Assembly: GCF_000745235.1 (NCBI RefSeq)
Contig: NZ_JQNL01000001.1
Coordinates: 1,922,001-1,986,000 of the forward strand
DNA length: 64,000 bases
Direction of reading: 5' to 3'
From: Luteibacter mycovicinus
Lineage (GTDB): Bacteria > Pseudomonadota > Gammaproteobacteria > Xanthomonadales > Rhodanobacteraceae
This document shows, in pieces, positions 27,427 to 37,114 of this stretch. Made by a program: the position numbers and the translations under genes. Under the pieces are notes generated by a model. It did not search any database and was not told the DNA's origin. It was given only the letters and a program-made list of their open reading frames with translations. Position 1 is the stretch's first letter; each line of letters opens with the position of its first letter.

Positions 27427-27452
27427 GACAATCGCATCAATGCGAAATTGTC
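27427..27452. repeat. Inverted repeat upstream of the second permease pair
   Basis: GACAATCGCAT and ATGCGAAATTGTC form a near-perfect inverted repeat around CA, interrupted by a 2-nt bulge (AA). It is about 170 bp upstream of the TTG start, in the gene-free 27259-27744 stretch. It could be an operator or a transcript hairpin. Confidence 0.4.
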
Positions 27453-27500
27453 TTAGCGTGATGTAGCACGCAGGCCAGGCTTTGCGATAGCCATGCCTTC

Positions 27501-27529
27501 AAAAAAGCTCTTTTCTGCTATTGAAGAGC
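27501..27529 (-). terminator. Putative rho-independent terminator
   Basis: On the minus strand GCTCTTC, a short loop and GAAAAGAGC form a hairpin followed by TTTTTT (27501-27506). It lies about 215 bp beyond the comM stop, so it could end the comM transcript or a small RNA encoded between them. Confidence 0.5.
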
Positions 27530-27744
27530 ACGCATTAGGCGGTGCGCTGTAGGCGTTCCACTAAATGAAAGTGAGAAATGGGCTCGCGCTATTTAAGGCG
27601 AGCTGAGAAGAAATGGCACAACATCGACAAACGTCTTTGGTAATCGATTCACGCGTCGCGAGTGGGGATTCTCGCCACAACTGCCGAATTCGCGCATGAG
27701 CTCGGCAGAAGCGAGTAACGGATCAACGTGCCGATGACGATGCG

Positions 27745-29244
27745 TCAGAACCGCCGGTAATGCAGCGCCTCCGCCAGATGCACCTGCTCCACACACCCCG
27801 CCCCGCCCTCCAGATCGGCGATGGTCCGCGCGACGCGCAGAATCCGGTGATACGCCCGCGCCGAGGCACCCAGCTTATCCAGCGTCACCTGCAACCACTC
27901 GCGCTCCGCGGACGGCAGCGCGCAGTCGCGTTCGAGGTTGACGACGCTCAGCTCCGCGTTCGCCTGGCCAGCGCGCAGCAGCGCTTTCTCCCGGGCCTTG
28001 ACCACCCTCGCTCGGACGGTCGCGCTGTCGTCGTCCCTGGGCCCACGCATGGCCGAGAACTCGGCGATGGAAACGCGTGGCACTTCGACGCAGATGTCGA
28101 TGCGATCGAGCAGCGGGCCTGAGATACGCCCGCGATAACGCTGTACCTGGTCGGGCGTGCAGCGGCACTCATGCAGCGGATCGCCGTTGTACCCACAGGG
28201 GCACGGATTCATCGCCGCAACGAGCTGGAACTCGGCCGGGAACGTCGATTGCCGCGCGGCGCGTGAAATTACGATCTGCCCGGACTCCAGCGGCTCGCGA
28301 AGCACCTCGAGCACGTGCCGACTGAACTCGGGCAACTCGTCGAGGAAGAGCACGCCGTTGTGCGCCAGCGAGATCTCGCCAGGACGCGGATTGGCCCCGC
28401 CGCCGACCAGGGCGACGCCTGAGGCCGTGTGATGAGGTGCGCGGAAGGGACGACGGCGCCAGCAACCCGGCTCGATCTCCTCGCCGGACAGCGAACGAAT
28501 GGCGCAGCTCTCAAGCGCTTCCGATTCGGTCATCGGCGGGAGGATCCCCGGGAGACGCTCAGCCAGCATCGTCTTGCCGGTGCCGGGCGGACCGATAAGC
28601 AAAAGATGGTGACCACCCGCAGCGGCGATTTCCATGGCGCGGCGCGCCTGATACTGGCCGCGCACGTCACGCATGTCGGGGCCGCAGGTCGGCAGGTCGT
28701 AGAAGTCGGCCGTGGCGGGACTGGTCAGATCGCCATTGCCGCGCAGCCAGGCGCAGACCTCGGCGAGGCTGTCCGCCAGCAGGATGTCGCCCTCCCCGAT
28801 CAACGCGGCTTCCGCGGCGTTGGCCCGGGGTACGACGATGCGGCGGCCGCTACGGCGAGCGCGGATCAGGGCGGGAAGGATGCCGGGTACGGCACGGAGC
28901 TCGCCGGACAGAGCAAGCTCGCCGAGGAACTCGCAATCGTCGAGCCGCTCGCGGGGCACCTGGGAGCCCGCGGCGAGGATGCCCAGCGCGATGGCCAGAT
29001 CGAACCGGCCACCGTCTTTCGGGAGTTCGGCGGGTGCCAGATTCACGGTGACCCGACGGGCCGGGTATTCGAAGGCGGTGTTCTGGATGGCGACACGAAC
29101 ACGATCCCGCGCCTCGCGCACCGCCGCTTCAGGCAGACCGACGATGGAGGTGGAAGGCAGGCCGCCGGAGAGATGCACCTCGACGATGACCTGTGGCGCG
29201 GCAACGCCTTCCTGCGCGCGCGAAAGGGTGACGGCGAGGCTCAT
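27745..29244 (-). CDS. comM: ComM/YifB family Mg-chelatase-like AAA+ ATPase
   Basis: A 499-residue protein: an N-terminal Lon-protease-like S5 fold (about residues 1-160), the Mg-chelatase AAA+ module with Walker A LLIGPPGTGKTMLAERLPG near 220 and Walker B in NGVLFLDELPEF, and a C-terminal helical domain with a CPCGYNGDP cysteine loop. ComM is a hexameric helicase that promotes branch migration when foreign DNA is integrated during natural transformation. Monocistronic on the minus strand, downstream of ubiK. Confidence 0.93.
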   Translation of the reverse strand: MSLAVTLSRAQEGVAAPQVIVEVHLSGGLPSTSIVGLPEAAVREARDRVRVAIQNTAFEYPARRVTVNLAPAELPKDGGRFDLAIALGILAAGSQVPRERLDDCEFLGELALSGELRAVPGILPALIRARRSGRRIVVPRANAAEAALIGEGDILLADSLAEVCAWLRGNGDLTSPATADFYDLPTCGPDMRDVRGQYQARRAMEIAAAGGHHLLLIGPPGTGKTMLAERLPGILPPMTESEALESCAIRSLSGEEIEPGCWRRRPFRAPHHTASGVALVGGGANPRPGEISLAHNGVLFLDELPEFSRHVLEVLREPLESGQIVISRAARQSTFPAEFQLVAAMNPCPCGYNGDPLHECRCTPDQVQRYRGRISGPLLDRIDICVEVPRVSIAEFSAMRGPRDDDSATVRARVVKAREKALLRAGQANAELSVVNLERDCALPSAEREWLQVTLDKLGASARAYHRILRVARTIADLEGGAGCVEQVHLAEALHYRRF

Positions 29245-29343
29245 GACGGGGAGTATCGTAACCGGTTACGCATCCACAAGGGATGCGAACGTCGGCGATC
29301 CTGAAGGGATCCGGCTCGCATACGCACTCCTTGCGCCTGTTCG

Positions 29344-29400
29344 GAGAAAAATAACCGCCCCCGACCGCTCTCGGGGTGAGGGTGACGGATCGGGGGCGGT
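29344..29400 (-). terminator. Rho-independent terminator downstream of ubiK
   Basis: Perfect 11-bp arms ACCGCCCCCGA (29354-29364) and TCGGGGGCGGT (29390-29400). On the minus strand the hairpin is followed by TTATTTTT (29346-29353 region), a good U-tract, 20 bp after the ubiK stop. Confidence 0.7.
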
Positions 29401-29420
29401 CCCGGGCTGTGCGGCCTTCC

Positions 29421-29675
29421 CTATTGGCCGCGCTGCGCAGCGCTGACTTCCAGGTCGGCAATGCGCTTTTCCAGAGCGTCGAGCTTTTCTCGCGTACGAG
29501 CCAATACCTGGCTCTGCACATCGAATTCTTCGCGGGTTACGAGATCGAGGCGGCGTAGTCCCTGCGCCAGAATGTCTTTGAAGTTGGCGTGCATATCCTC
29601 ACGCGCTTGCGCCAACCCTGGCGGAACCAACGATGCCAACCGCTGTGCGAGTTGATCGATACCCTGCACATCCAT
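29421..29675 (-). CDS. ubiK: Ubiquinone biosynthesis accessory factor UbiK (YqiC/BMFP family)
   Basis: An 84-residue helical coiled-coil protein (IDQLAQRLASLVPPGL, then DLVTREEFDVQSQVLARTREKLDALEKRIADLE). The family forms trimers, fuses membranes in vitro and, with UbiJ, helps assemble the aerobic coenzyme Q complex. ATG 29675 is preceded by GAGG with an 8-nt spacer; a GTG at 29684 overlaps that ribosome binding site and is less likely. It is divergent from the PII gene. ubiJ-ubiB lie 14 kb away in the same window. Confidence 0.88.
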   Translation of the reverse strand: MDVQGIDQLAQRLASLVPPGLAQAREDMHANFKDILAQGLRRLDLVTREEFDVQSQVLARTREKLDALEKRIADLEVSAAQRGQ

Positions 29676-29713
29676 CTTGCGCACCTCGATGTCGTGGAAT
29701 GAAGTTTAGGTGA

Positions 29714-30196
<483 letters not shown>

Positions 30197-30211
30197 GTGC
30201 GTCTCCGGCGA

Positions 30212-30739
30212 TCAGACCGCCTGCTCCAGCCGCTTGAAGCGGCGGTGGTGCACCAGGTTCCCCGCGTAGTAGGCCGCGTAGTAGCCGATCGTCAGACCGA
30301 CCACCAGCATGGTGAGCGGGCTGTTACCGGGCGGCGGCGTATGGGCGACAGCTGGGCCCTCGCCCTGAAACAGGGGGGCCAGCACCAGGAAGCGCCAGGC
30401 CATGCGGCCCAGCAGCAGCGCGGTGAGCGCGGCCCCAAGCCAGGGATTCGGGATATAGAAGTCGCCGCCCTGGGGGCTCGACTCGAAACGGGTGAGGCGC
30501 AGGCCGACGAAGGCCAGCGCACCGCCGAGCACGAGGCCGCCGAGGGCGCCCTCCGCAAGCCGGATGTCCTGCAGACCCGAGGTCATCATCAGGCAGGCGA
30601 TCGCCGCGAAGATGACGATGCGAGCGGTCATCCGCTTCGTCCGGATCGGCTGCCGGCCGAAACTGCCGCGAACACGGCGGTAGACGGCGAAGGCCATCAG
30701 CGGGGCGACGATGAACGGGATGGTGGTCGGAGCCAGCAT
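30212..30739 (-). CDS. CcdC/DUF1453-like integral membrane protein
   Basis: A 175-residue protein with about five membrane segments (TTIPFIVAPLMAFAVYRRV at the start; IVIFAAIACLMMTSG; GALGGLVLGGALAFVGLRL; LGAALTALLLGRMAWRFLV; MLVVGLTIGYYAAYYAG). The arrangement and the RRVRGSFGRQPI stretch after helix one resemble the CcdC/DUF1453 family, whose function is not established. Convergent with the PII gene (15-bp gap). An isolated gene with no obvious partner. Confidence 0.6.
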   Translation of the reverse strand: MLAPTTIPFIVAPLMAFAVYRRVRGSFGRQPIRTKRMTARIVIFAAIACLMMTSGLQDIRLAEGALGGLVLGGALAFVGLRLTRFESSPQGGDFYIPNPWLGAALTALLLGRMAWRFLVLAPLFQGEGPAVAHTPPPGNSPLTMLVVGLTIGYYAAYYAGNLVHHRRFKRLEQAV

Positions 30740-30847
30740 GGGCGCGGTCTCGGTGGTGGTGACTGTGACGCTACCTTACGGCGACCGTGGCGGGCATTCG
30801 AGGGCGGGATGTGAGGTGTTGGGGGTGACGGGTGTCATGCGGCCCGG

Positions 30848-30911
30848 TTTCGCGCCAGCCCGTGAGGACTGGCGCGAAAGGACATCGCGCGCGGGGCGCG
30901 CTCCTACACGA
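30848..30911. repeat. REP-like double hairpin element
   Basis: TTTCGCGCCAG (30848-30858) and CTGGCGCGAAA (30869-30879) are perfect 11-bp arms with a 10-nt loop. A second GC hairpin follows (GCGCGC/GCGCGC, about 30886-30900), ending in GCTCCTACAC. Its reverse complement begins GTGTAGGAGCGCGCC, the style of REP/REPIN repeats common between genes in Pseudomonas and Xanthomonadales. Located just downstream of the gpmA stop. Confidence 0.55.
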
Positions 30912-30922
30912 AGCGGCCAGCG

Positions 30923-31660
30923 TTATTTGGCTTTGCCCTGGTTGGCGACGGCGGCCATCTTGGCCGCGATCTCGGCCTCGTCCCCCAGGTAGTAGTGCCT
31001 GACCGGGTTGAGGTCGGCGTCGAACTCATAGACAAGCGGGATACCGTTGGGGATGTTGAGCTCGGCGATGTCGTCGTCGGAGATGCCGTCGAAGTACTTC
31101 ACCAGCGCGCGCATCGAGTTGCCATGGGCGGCCATCAGCACGCTCTTGCCGCTCTTGATCGCCGGCGCCAGTACGTCGTGCCAGTACGGCAGCACGCGGG
31201 CGACGGTGTCCTTCAGGCACTCGGTCAGCGGGACGTCGGCAATGCCGTCGTAGCGGCCGTCGTCCGCGAACGACATCTCGCCCGGCTTCAGGGCCGGCGG
31301 CGGCGTGTCGTAGCTACGGCGCCAGATCTTGACCTGGTCTTCGCCGTACTTACTGGCGGTCTCCGACTTGTTGAGGCCGGTCAGGGCGCCGTAGTGGCGC
31401 TCGTTGAGGCGCCAGTCGGTGACCACCGGGATCCACATCAGGCCCATCTCGTCCTGCACATGCCACAGGGTGCGCACGGCACGCCTGAGGTAGGAGGTGT
31501 GGGCCAGGTCGAAGGTGAAACCGGCGTCCTTGAGCAGGCGACCGGCCTCACGGGCCTCGGCCACGCCCTGCTCGGTCAGGTCGACATCGGCCCAGCCGCT
31601 GAAGCGGTTCTCGAGGTTCCAGGCCGACTGGCCGTGGCGGATCATGACAAGCTTGTACAT
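30923..31660 (-). CDS. gpmA: 2,3-bisphosphoglycerate-dependent phosphoglycerate mutase
   Basis: A 245-residue enzyme that interconverts 3- and 2-phosphoglycerate in glycolysis. The phospho-histidine motif [11 protein letters not shown] is at the start and the second catalytic His is in [15 protein letters not shown]; the family stretch [17 protein letters not shown] is intact. ATG 31660 ([10 protein letters not shown]) matches the family; the in-frame upstream start adds 19 residues not seen in relatives. Divergent from the secreted repeat protein. Confidence 0.95.
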   Translation of the reverse strand: MYKLVMIRHGQSAWNLENRFSGWADVDLTEQGVAEAREAGRLLKDAGFTFDLAHTSYLRRAVRTLWHVQDEMGLMWIPVVTDWRLNERHYGALTGLNKSETASKYGEDQVKIWRRSYDTPPPALKPGEMSFADDGRYDGIADVPLTECLKDTVARVLPYWHDVLAPAIKSGKSVLMAAHGNSMRALVKYFDGISDDDIAELNIPNGIPLVYEFDADLNPVRHYYLGDEAEIAAKMAAVANQGKAK

Positions 31661-31818
31661 GGCATCCAACGTCAGGAGGAAAAATCCGATGGTGGAACCT
31701 CGCCCGCGAGGCGTCAACTTACGCGGCGACGGCAGGCAGCCGTGCCGGAAGTCACGCTAAACCTTGCGCGGGGCGCGCGCATCTCAGGTGTCCCAGTCCA
31801 CTCGCGGAGTGCCGCAGC

Positions 31819-32469
31819 ATGCGTCGTAGCCTGATTTCCCTCCTCATCGCCCTGTCCCTCGCCGGCGCCGCCGTCGCGGCCGACGACATCAGCAAGGTCA
31901 ACGGCACCGCGTCGGTCGACGCTGGCCAGAACGCGGGCGACGTCCATACGGTGAACGGCTCGGTCCGCATCGGTTCGCGCGCCACGGTACAGAAGGCCAG
32001 TACCGTCAACGGTTCGGTCGAGCTCGGCGAAGGAGCCACCGCTACCGCCGTGAAGTCGGTCAACGGCGCGGTCTCCCTGCATGAGCAGTCGCGTGTGAGC
32101 GATGACGTGCAGACGGTCAACGGCCGGGTTCAGCTCGAGCGCGGTGCCGACGTCAAAGGCCACCTGTCCAACGTCAATGGTGAGATCTCGCTCGACGGCG
32201 CGCACGTGGGCGGCGGCATCGAGACCGTCAACGCGGACATGGATATCGGTGGCGGCTCGAAGGTCGAGGGCGGCATCCTGGTGAAGAAGCCCAACATGGG
32301 CTGGCACACCAACAACGACCGCAATCCGAAGATCGTGATCGGACCGCATGCCGTGGTCCAGGGCACGCTGAGGTTCGAACGCGCGGTCGATCTCTACGTG
32401 AGCGACTCCGCGACGGTCGGCAAGATCGAAGGCGCCACGCCGCACACGTTCTCGGGCAGCGCCCCGTAA
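31819..32469 (+). CDS. Secreted protein with VNG beta-solenoid-like repeats
   Basis: A 216-residue protein with a Sec signal peptide (RRSLISLLIALSLAGAAVAA). The mature part has about seven repeats of 18-20 residues built on [KTSN]-V-N-G-x-V-x-[LIV]: KVNGTASV, TVNGSVRI, TVNGSVEL, SVNGAVSL, TVNGRVQL, NVNGEISL and TVNADMDI. The regular hydrophobic pattern suggests a right-handed beta-solenoid like polymer-forming cytoskeletal (bactofilin-like) folds, but exported. Function unknown. Between gpmA (divergent) and hemF (convergent, 1-bp gap). Confidence 0.75.
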   Translation: MRRSLISLLIALSLAGAAVAADDISKVNGTASVDAGQNAGDVHTVNGSVRIGSRATVQKASTVNGSVELGEGATATAVKSVNGAVSLHEQSRVSDDVQTVNGRVQLERGADVKGHLSNVNGEISLDGAHVGGGIETVNADMDIGGGSKVEGGILVKKPNMGWHTNNDRNPKIVIGPHAVVQGTLRFERAVDLYVSDSATVGKIEGATPHTFSGSAP

Positions 32470-32470
32470 C

Positions 32471-34253
<1,783 letters not shown>

Positions 34254-34309
34254 GTCATGGGTGCCGTCATTCACGCGACGCTGCGGCTCAAAAAGGATAG
34301 GCTCGCCGC

Positions 34310-35512
34310 ATGCCTCATCCCATGCCTCCTCTCGCCATCCGCGCGTACACGGCGACCTCCGCGCTCGGTCGCGGTCTCGACGCTCACGCCACCGCCATCG
34401 CCACCTCCCGGGGCGGCCTTCAACCCAACGACTTCAGCTCAGCGCCCCTGGATTGCTGGATCGGCCGCGTCGCCGGACTCGAAGACGAACCGCTCCCGCC
34501 GGCTCTCGCCGAATGGGAATGCCGGAACAACCGCCTGGCCTGGCTGGCGTTGCGTCAGGACGGTTTTATCGATGCGGTCAGGGACGCACGCGAGCGCTAC
34601 GGCGCATCGCGCGTCGCCGTCCTGCTCGGCACGTCGACCGCCAGCATCGGTGCGACCGAAGAAGGCTATCGACGCCTGGAAGGAGGCCGGATGCCGGCGG
34701 ATCTCCATCGCTCCGTCCTGCACACCCCCCATTCGCTGGCCGGATTCGTCGCCACGGCGTTCGACCTGGAAGGGCCTTGCCTGACCGTCGCCACCGCGTG
34801 CTCCTCCAGCGCCAAGGTGTTCGCCAACGCCGAGCGGATGATCCGCCTCGGACTGATCGACGCCGCCATCGTCGGTGGTACCGACACGCTCTGCGACAGC
34901 GTCCTGTTCGGGTTCAATTCGCTCGAGCTCGTGTCACCTGAACCCTGCCGTCCGTTCGACGCTAACCGTGGCGGCATCTCGATCGGCGAGGCGGCCGGCT
35001 TCGCGCTCATCGAGCGCGCCGTGGAGGGTGGCGGCCTGCCGCTGCTGATCGGCTACGGCGAAGCCAGCGACGCGCATCACATGTCGACACCGCATCCCGA
35101 AGGGCTCGGCGCCGAGCTCGCACTGAACGACACGCTGGCGCGGGCGGGCATCGTCGTGGGCGATGTCGATTACATCAATCTGCACGGAACCGCCAGCCAG
35201 AAGAACGACGAGGTCGAGGCGGCACTGGTGGCACGGCGTTTCCCGGCGAGCACACGCGCCAGCTCGACCAAGGGCTTCACCGGTCATACGCTGGGCGCCG
35301 CGGGCATTCTCGAGGCCACGCTCACGCTGTTGTCGATGCGCGACGGCGTTGTGCCCGCGAACCTGGGTGCGACGACACCGGATCCGCTGTGCGGGCCGCA
35401 GATGGCGTGGACATCCGAGCGCGGCGATCTTCGCATCGCCCTGAGCAACTCGTTCGGCTTTGGCGGAAACAACGCCTGTCTTGCCTTCGCCCGGGCGGAG
35501 GTTGCCGCATGA
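34310..35512 (+). CDS. Aryl-polyene ketosynthase (FabF-like beta-ketoacyl-ACP synthase)
   Basis: A 400-residue ketosynthase with the complete Cys-His-His triad: TACSSSAK (about residue 163), NLHGTAS (about 290) and TGHTLGAAG (about 325). It extends the polyene chain on an acyl carrier protein in aryl polyene (xanthomonadin-type) pigment synthesis. Its 4-nt overlap with the next gene, a ketosynthase lacking the Cys, suggests the two act as a heterodimer (KS with chain-length factor). ATG 34322 (MPPLAIRAY) is an alternative start. First gene of the plus-strand arm of the locus. Confidence 0.87.
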   Translation: MPHPMPPLAIRAYTATSALGRGLDAHATAIATSRGGLQPNDFSSAPLDCWIGRVAGLEDEPLPPALAEWECRNNRLAWLALRQDGFIDAVRDARERYGASRVAVLLGTSTASIGATEEGYRRLEGGRMPADLHRSVLHTPHSLAGFVATAFDLEGPCLTVATACSSSAKVFANAERMIRLGLIDAAIVGGTDTLCDSVLFGFNSLELVSPEPCRPFDANRGGISIGEAAGFALIERAVEGGGLPLLIGYGEASDAHHMSTPHPEGLGAELALNDTLARAGIVVGDVDYINLHGTASQKNDEVEAALVARRFPASTRASSTKGFTGHTLGAAGILEATLTLLSMRDGVVPANLGATTPDPLCGPQMAWTSERGDLRIALSNSFGFGGNNACLAFARAEVAA

Positions 35513-36309
35513 GCGCCGCGCTGACCGTATGGATCAAGGGTATCGGCACGTGGGCACCCGGCGCCGACGACTGGCAGGCGTTCCGCGAGATCGCCAACGG
35601 TGCCGCCGCGCCGGGTGCGACCACGCGGCCCGTGGCCGACGTCCTGCCGCCGAACGAACGGCGACGCGCTCCGGAAAGCGTGCTGCTGGCCGCCGCCGCC
35701 GCGGGCCAGGCCGTGCGAATGAGTGGCCTCGACGCCGCCGCGTTGCCTTGCGTTTTCGCTTCCGCGCACGGCGACCAGGTGATCACCGACTACATGTGCA
35801 CCACGCTGGCGACGGCACCCACCGAACTGTCGCCCACCAAATTCCACAACTCCGTGCATAACGCCCCTGCCGGCTACTGGACCATCGCCACGCATTGCCA
35901 TGCCAGTTCAAGCGCGGTGTCCGGTGGCGAGACGAGCTTTGGCGCCGGACTGCTCGAGGCGGCCACCCTTGCGGTAGCCGACGAGCGCGATGTCCTGCTG
36001 GCCAGTTACGACATCGCGGGCACCGGCCCGCTCGGTGAGATGACCAGCACCACCGGCCCGTTCGCCTGCGCGCTGGTGTTGTCGCCGCGTCCGGAGGGCG
36101 CCCTGGCGCGCCTCGATCTGACGCCGTCGGCCGGCAATACGGGCGCTGTCGCGCTGGGTGACGCCTGGATGGACGACATCGCGGCCAGCAGCCCCTCGGC
36201 CCAGGCGATACCGCTGTTGCGTGCACTGGCCCTCGCACGCCCAACCGCCCTGCGCGTGGCCGCCGCCACCGGCCTGGACCTTCACGTGGATATCGAGGCC
36301 GTATCATGA
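35509..36309 (+). CDS. Chain-length-factor-like ketosynthase partner
   Basis: A 266-residue truncated thiolase-fold protein. It is far shorter than a full ketosynthase and the active-site Cys is absent (HCHASSSAVSGG in the nucleophile region). Conserved SPTKFHNSVHNAPAGYW and PFACALVLSP are typical of the beta-ketoacyl synthase-like domain found in aryl-polyene loci. It is expected to pair with the upstream ketosynthase. It overlaps both neighbours by 4 nt (ATGA), a tightly coupled operon. Confidence 0.82.
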   Translation: MSAALTVWIKGIGTWAPGADDWQAFREIANGAAAPGATTRPVADVLPPNERRRAPESVLLAAAAAGQAVRMSGLDAAALPCVFASAHGDQVITDYMCTTLATAPTELSPTKFHNSVHNAPAGYWTIATHCHASSSAVSGGETSFGAGLLEAATLAVADERDVLLASYDIAGTGPLGEMTSTTGPFACALVLSPRPEGALARLDLTPSAGNTGAVALGDAWMDDIAASSPSAQAIPLLRALALARPTALRVAAATGLDLHVDIEAVS

Positions 36310-37076
36310 ACGCCACCGGTGATCGCTGCTGCATCCTGATTCCCTGCCTCAATGAGGAACGTGCCATCGGTCGCGTGGTTGCCGAAGCCATGGAGCTGGG
36401 CTTGCCGGTGATCGTCGTCGACGACGGCTCGGACGACCGCACGCCCGGGATCGTGGGTGAGCTGCCCGTCACCCTGATTCGCCACGCGACAAGACGCGGC
36501 AAGGGCGAGGCCCTGCGCAGCGGCTTTCGCGAGGCGCTGCGTCAGGGTTTCGACAACGTCATCACGATGGACGGCGACGGACAACACCTGGCGTCCGACA
36601 TCCCGGCGATCCTCGAAGCTCACCGCCGCTATCCCGGCAGCATCGTCATCGGTGCGCGGCTGCTCGAGCGCGAACAGCAGCCGCCCGGACGCCGCCGTGC
36701 GAACGCCGTGGCCGACTGGGGCATCTCCTGGGCCTGCGGTCGCCCGGTGGCGGATACGCAAAGCGGCCAGCGCCTGTACCCGCGTGCCGCGCTCGACCTC
36801 GTCGATCTTCCCGCCGAGAACTTCGTCTTCGAAGCCGCGCTGCTGATCACGGCGTGCCGCGAGCGCGGCATCGGCGTGGTTTCGGTGCCGATCGCCTCGC
36901 GCTACGAGGGCGAGTTCCGCCTCAGCCACTTCCAGCCGGTGCGCGACGTCACCCGGATCACGGTGTATACGGTAGGCCGCATCTTCCATTACGGTCACGT
37001 AATGGCATGCTACCGGTCCTCCCGCGCGACACCGACGATTGTCGCGACGGCACCTGGGACACGCGACACGCACTGA
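36306..37076 (+). CDS. Glycosyltransferase family 2 (aryl-polyene locus)
   Basis: A 256-residue GT-A fold glycosyltransferase: CILIPCLNEERAIGRVV at the start, IVVDDGSDDRT (nucleotide-sugar binding) and DGDGQH (DxD metal motif). No C-terminal membrane helix pair, so it resembles the soluble dolichol-phosphate-mannose-synthase-like members common in polyene pigment clusters, where they may glycosylate the lipid-anchored product. The start overlaps the chain-length-factor gene by 4 nt. Confidence 0.83.
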   Translation: MNATGDRCCILIPCLNEERAIGRVVAEAMELGLPVIVVDDGSDDRTPGIVGELPVTLIRHATRRGKGEALRSGFREALRQGFDNVITMDGDGQHLASDIPAILEAHRRYPGSIVIGARLLEREQQPPGRRRANAVADWGISWACGRPVADTQSGQRLYPRAALDLVDLPAENFVFEAALLITACRERGIGVVSVPIASRYEGEFRLSHFQPVRDVTRITVYTVGRIFHYGHVMACYRSSRATPTIVATAPGTRDTH

Positions 37077-37114
37077 AAACGCTACGCGCACGCACCGCGC
37101 AAGGGGTCGATACG

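Noticed and set aside
27256..27480. Search for a sigma-54 promoter upstream of the second permease pair
   Set aside because: The closest stretch (GCAACTAAAACACGC on the plus strand) has wrong spacing; the TGTCCGCGGACA palindrome is absent.
27593..27796. 67-codon minus-strand frame after comM
   Set aside because: Overlaps the comM 3' end in another frame, no ribosome binding site and no homology.
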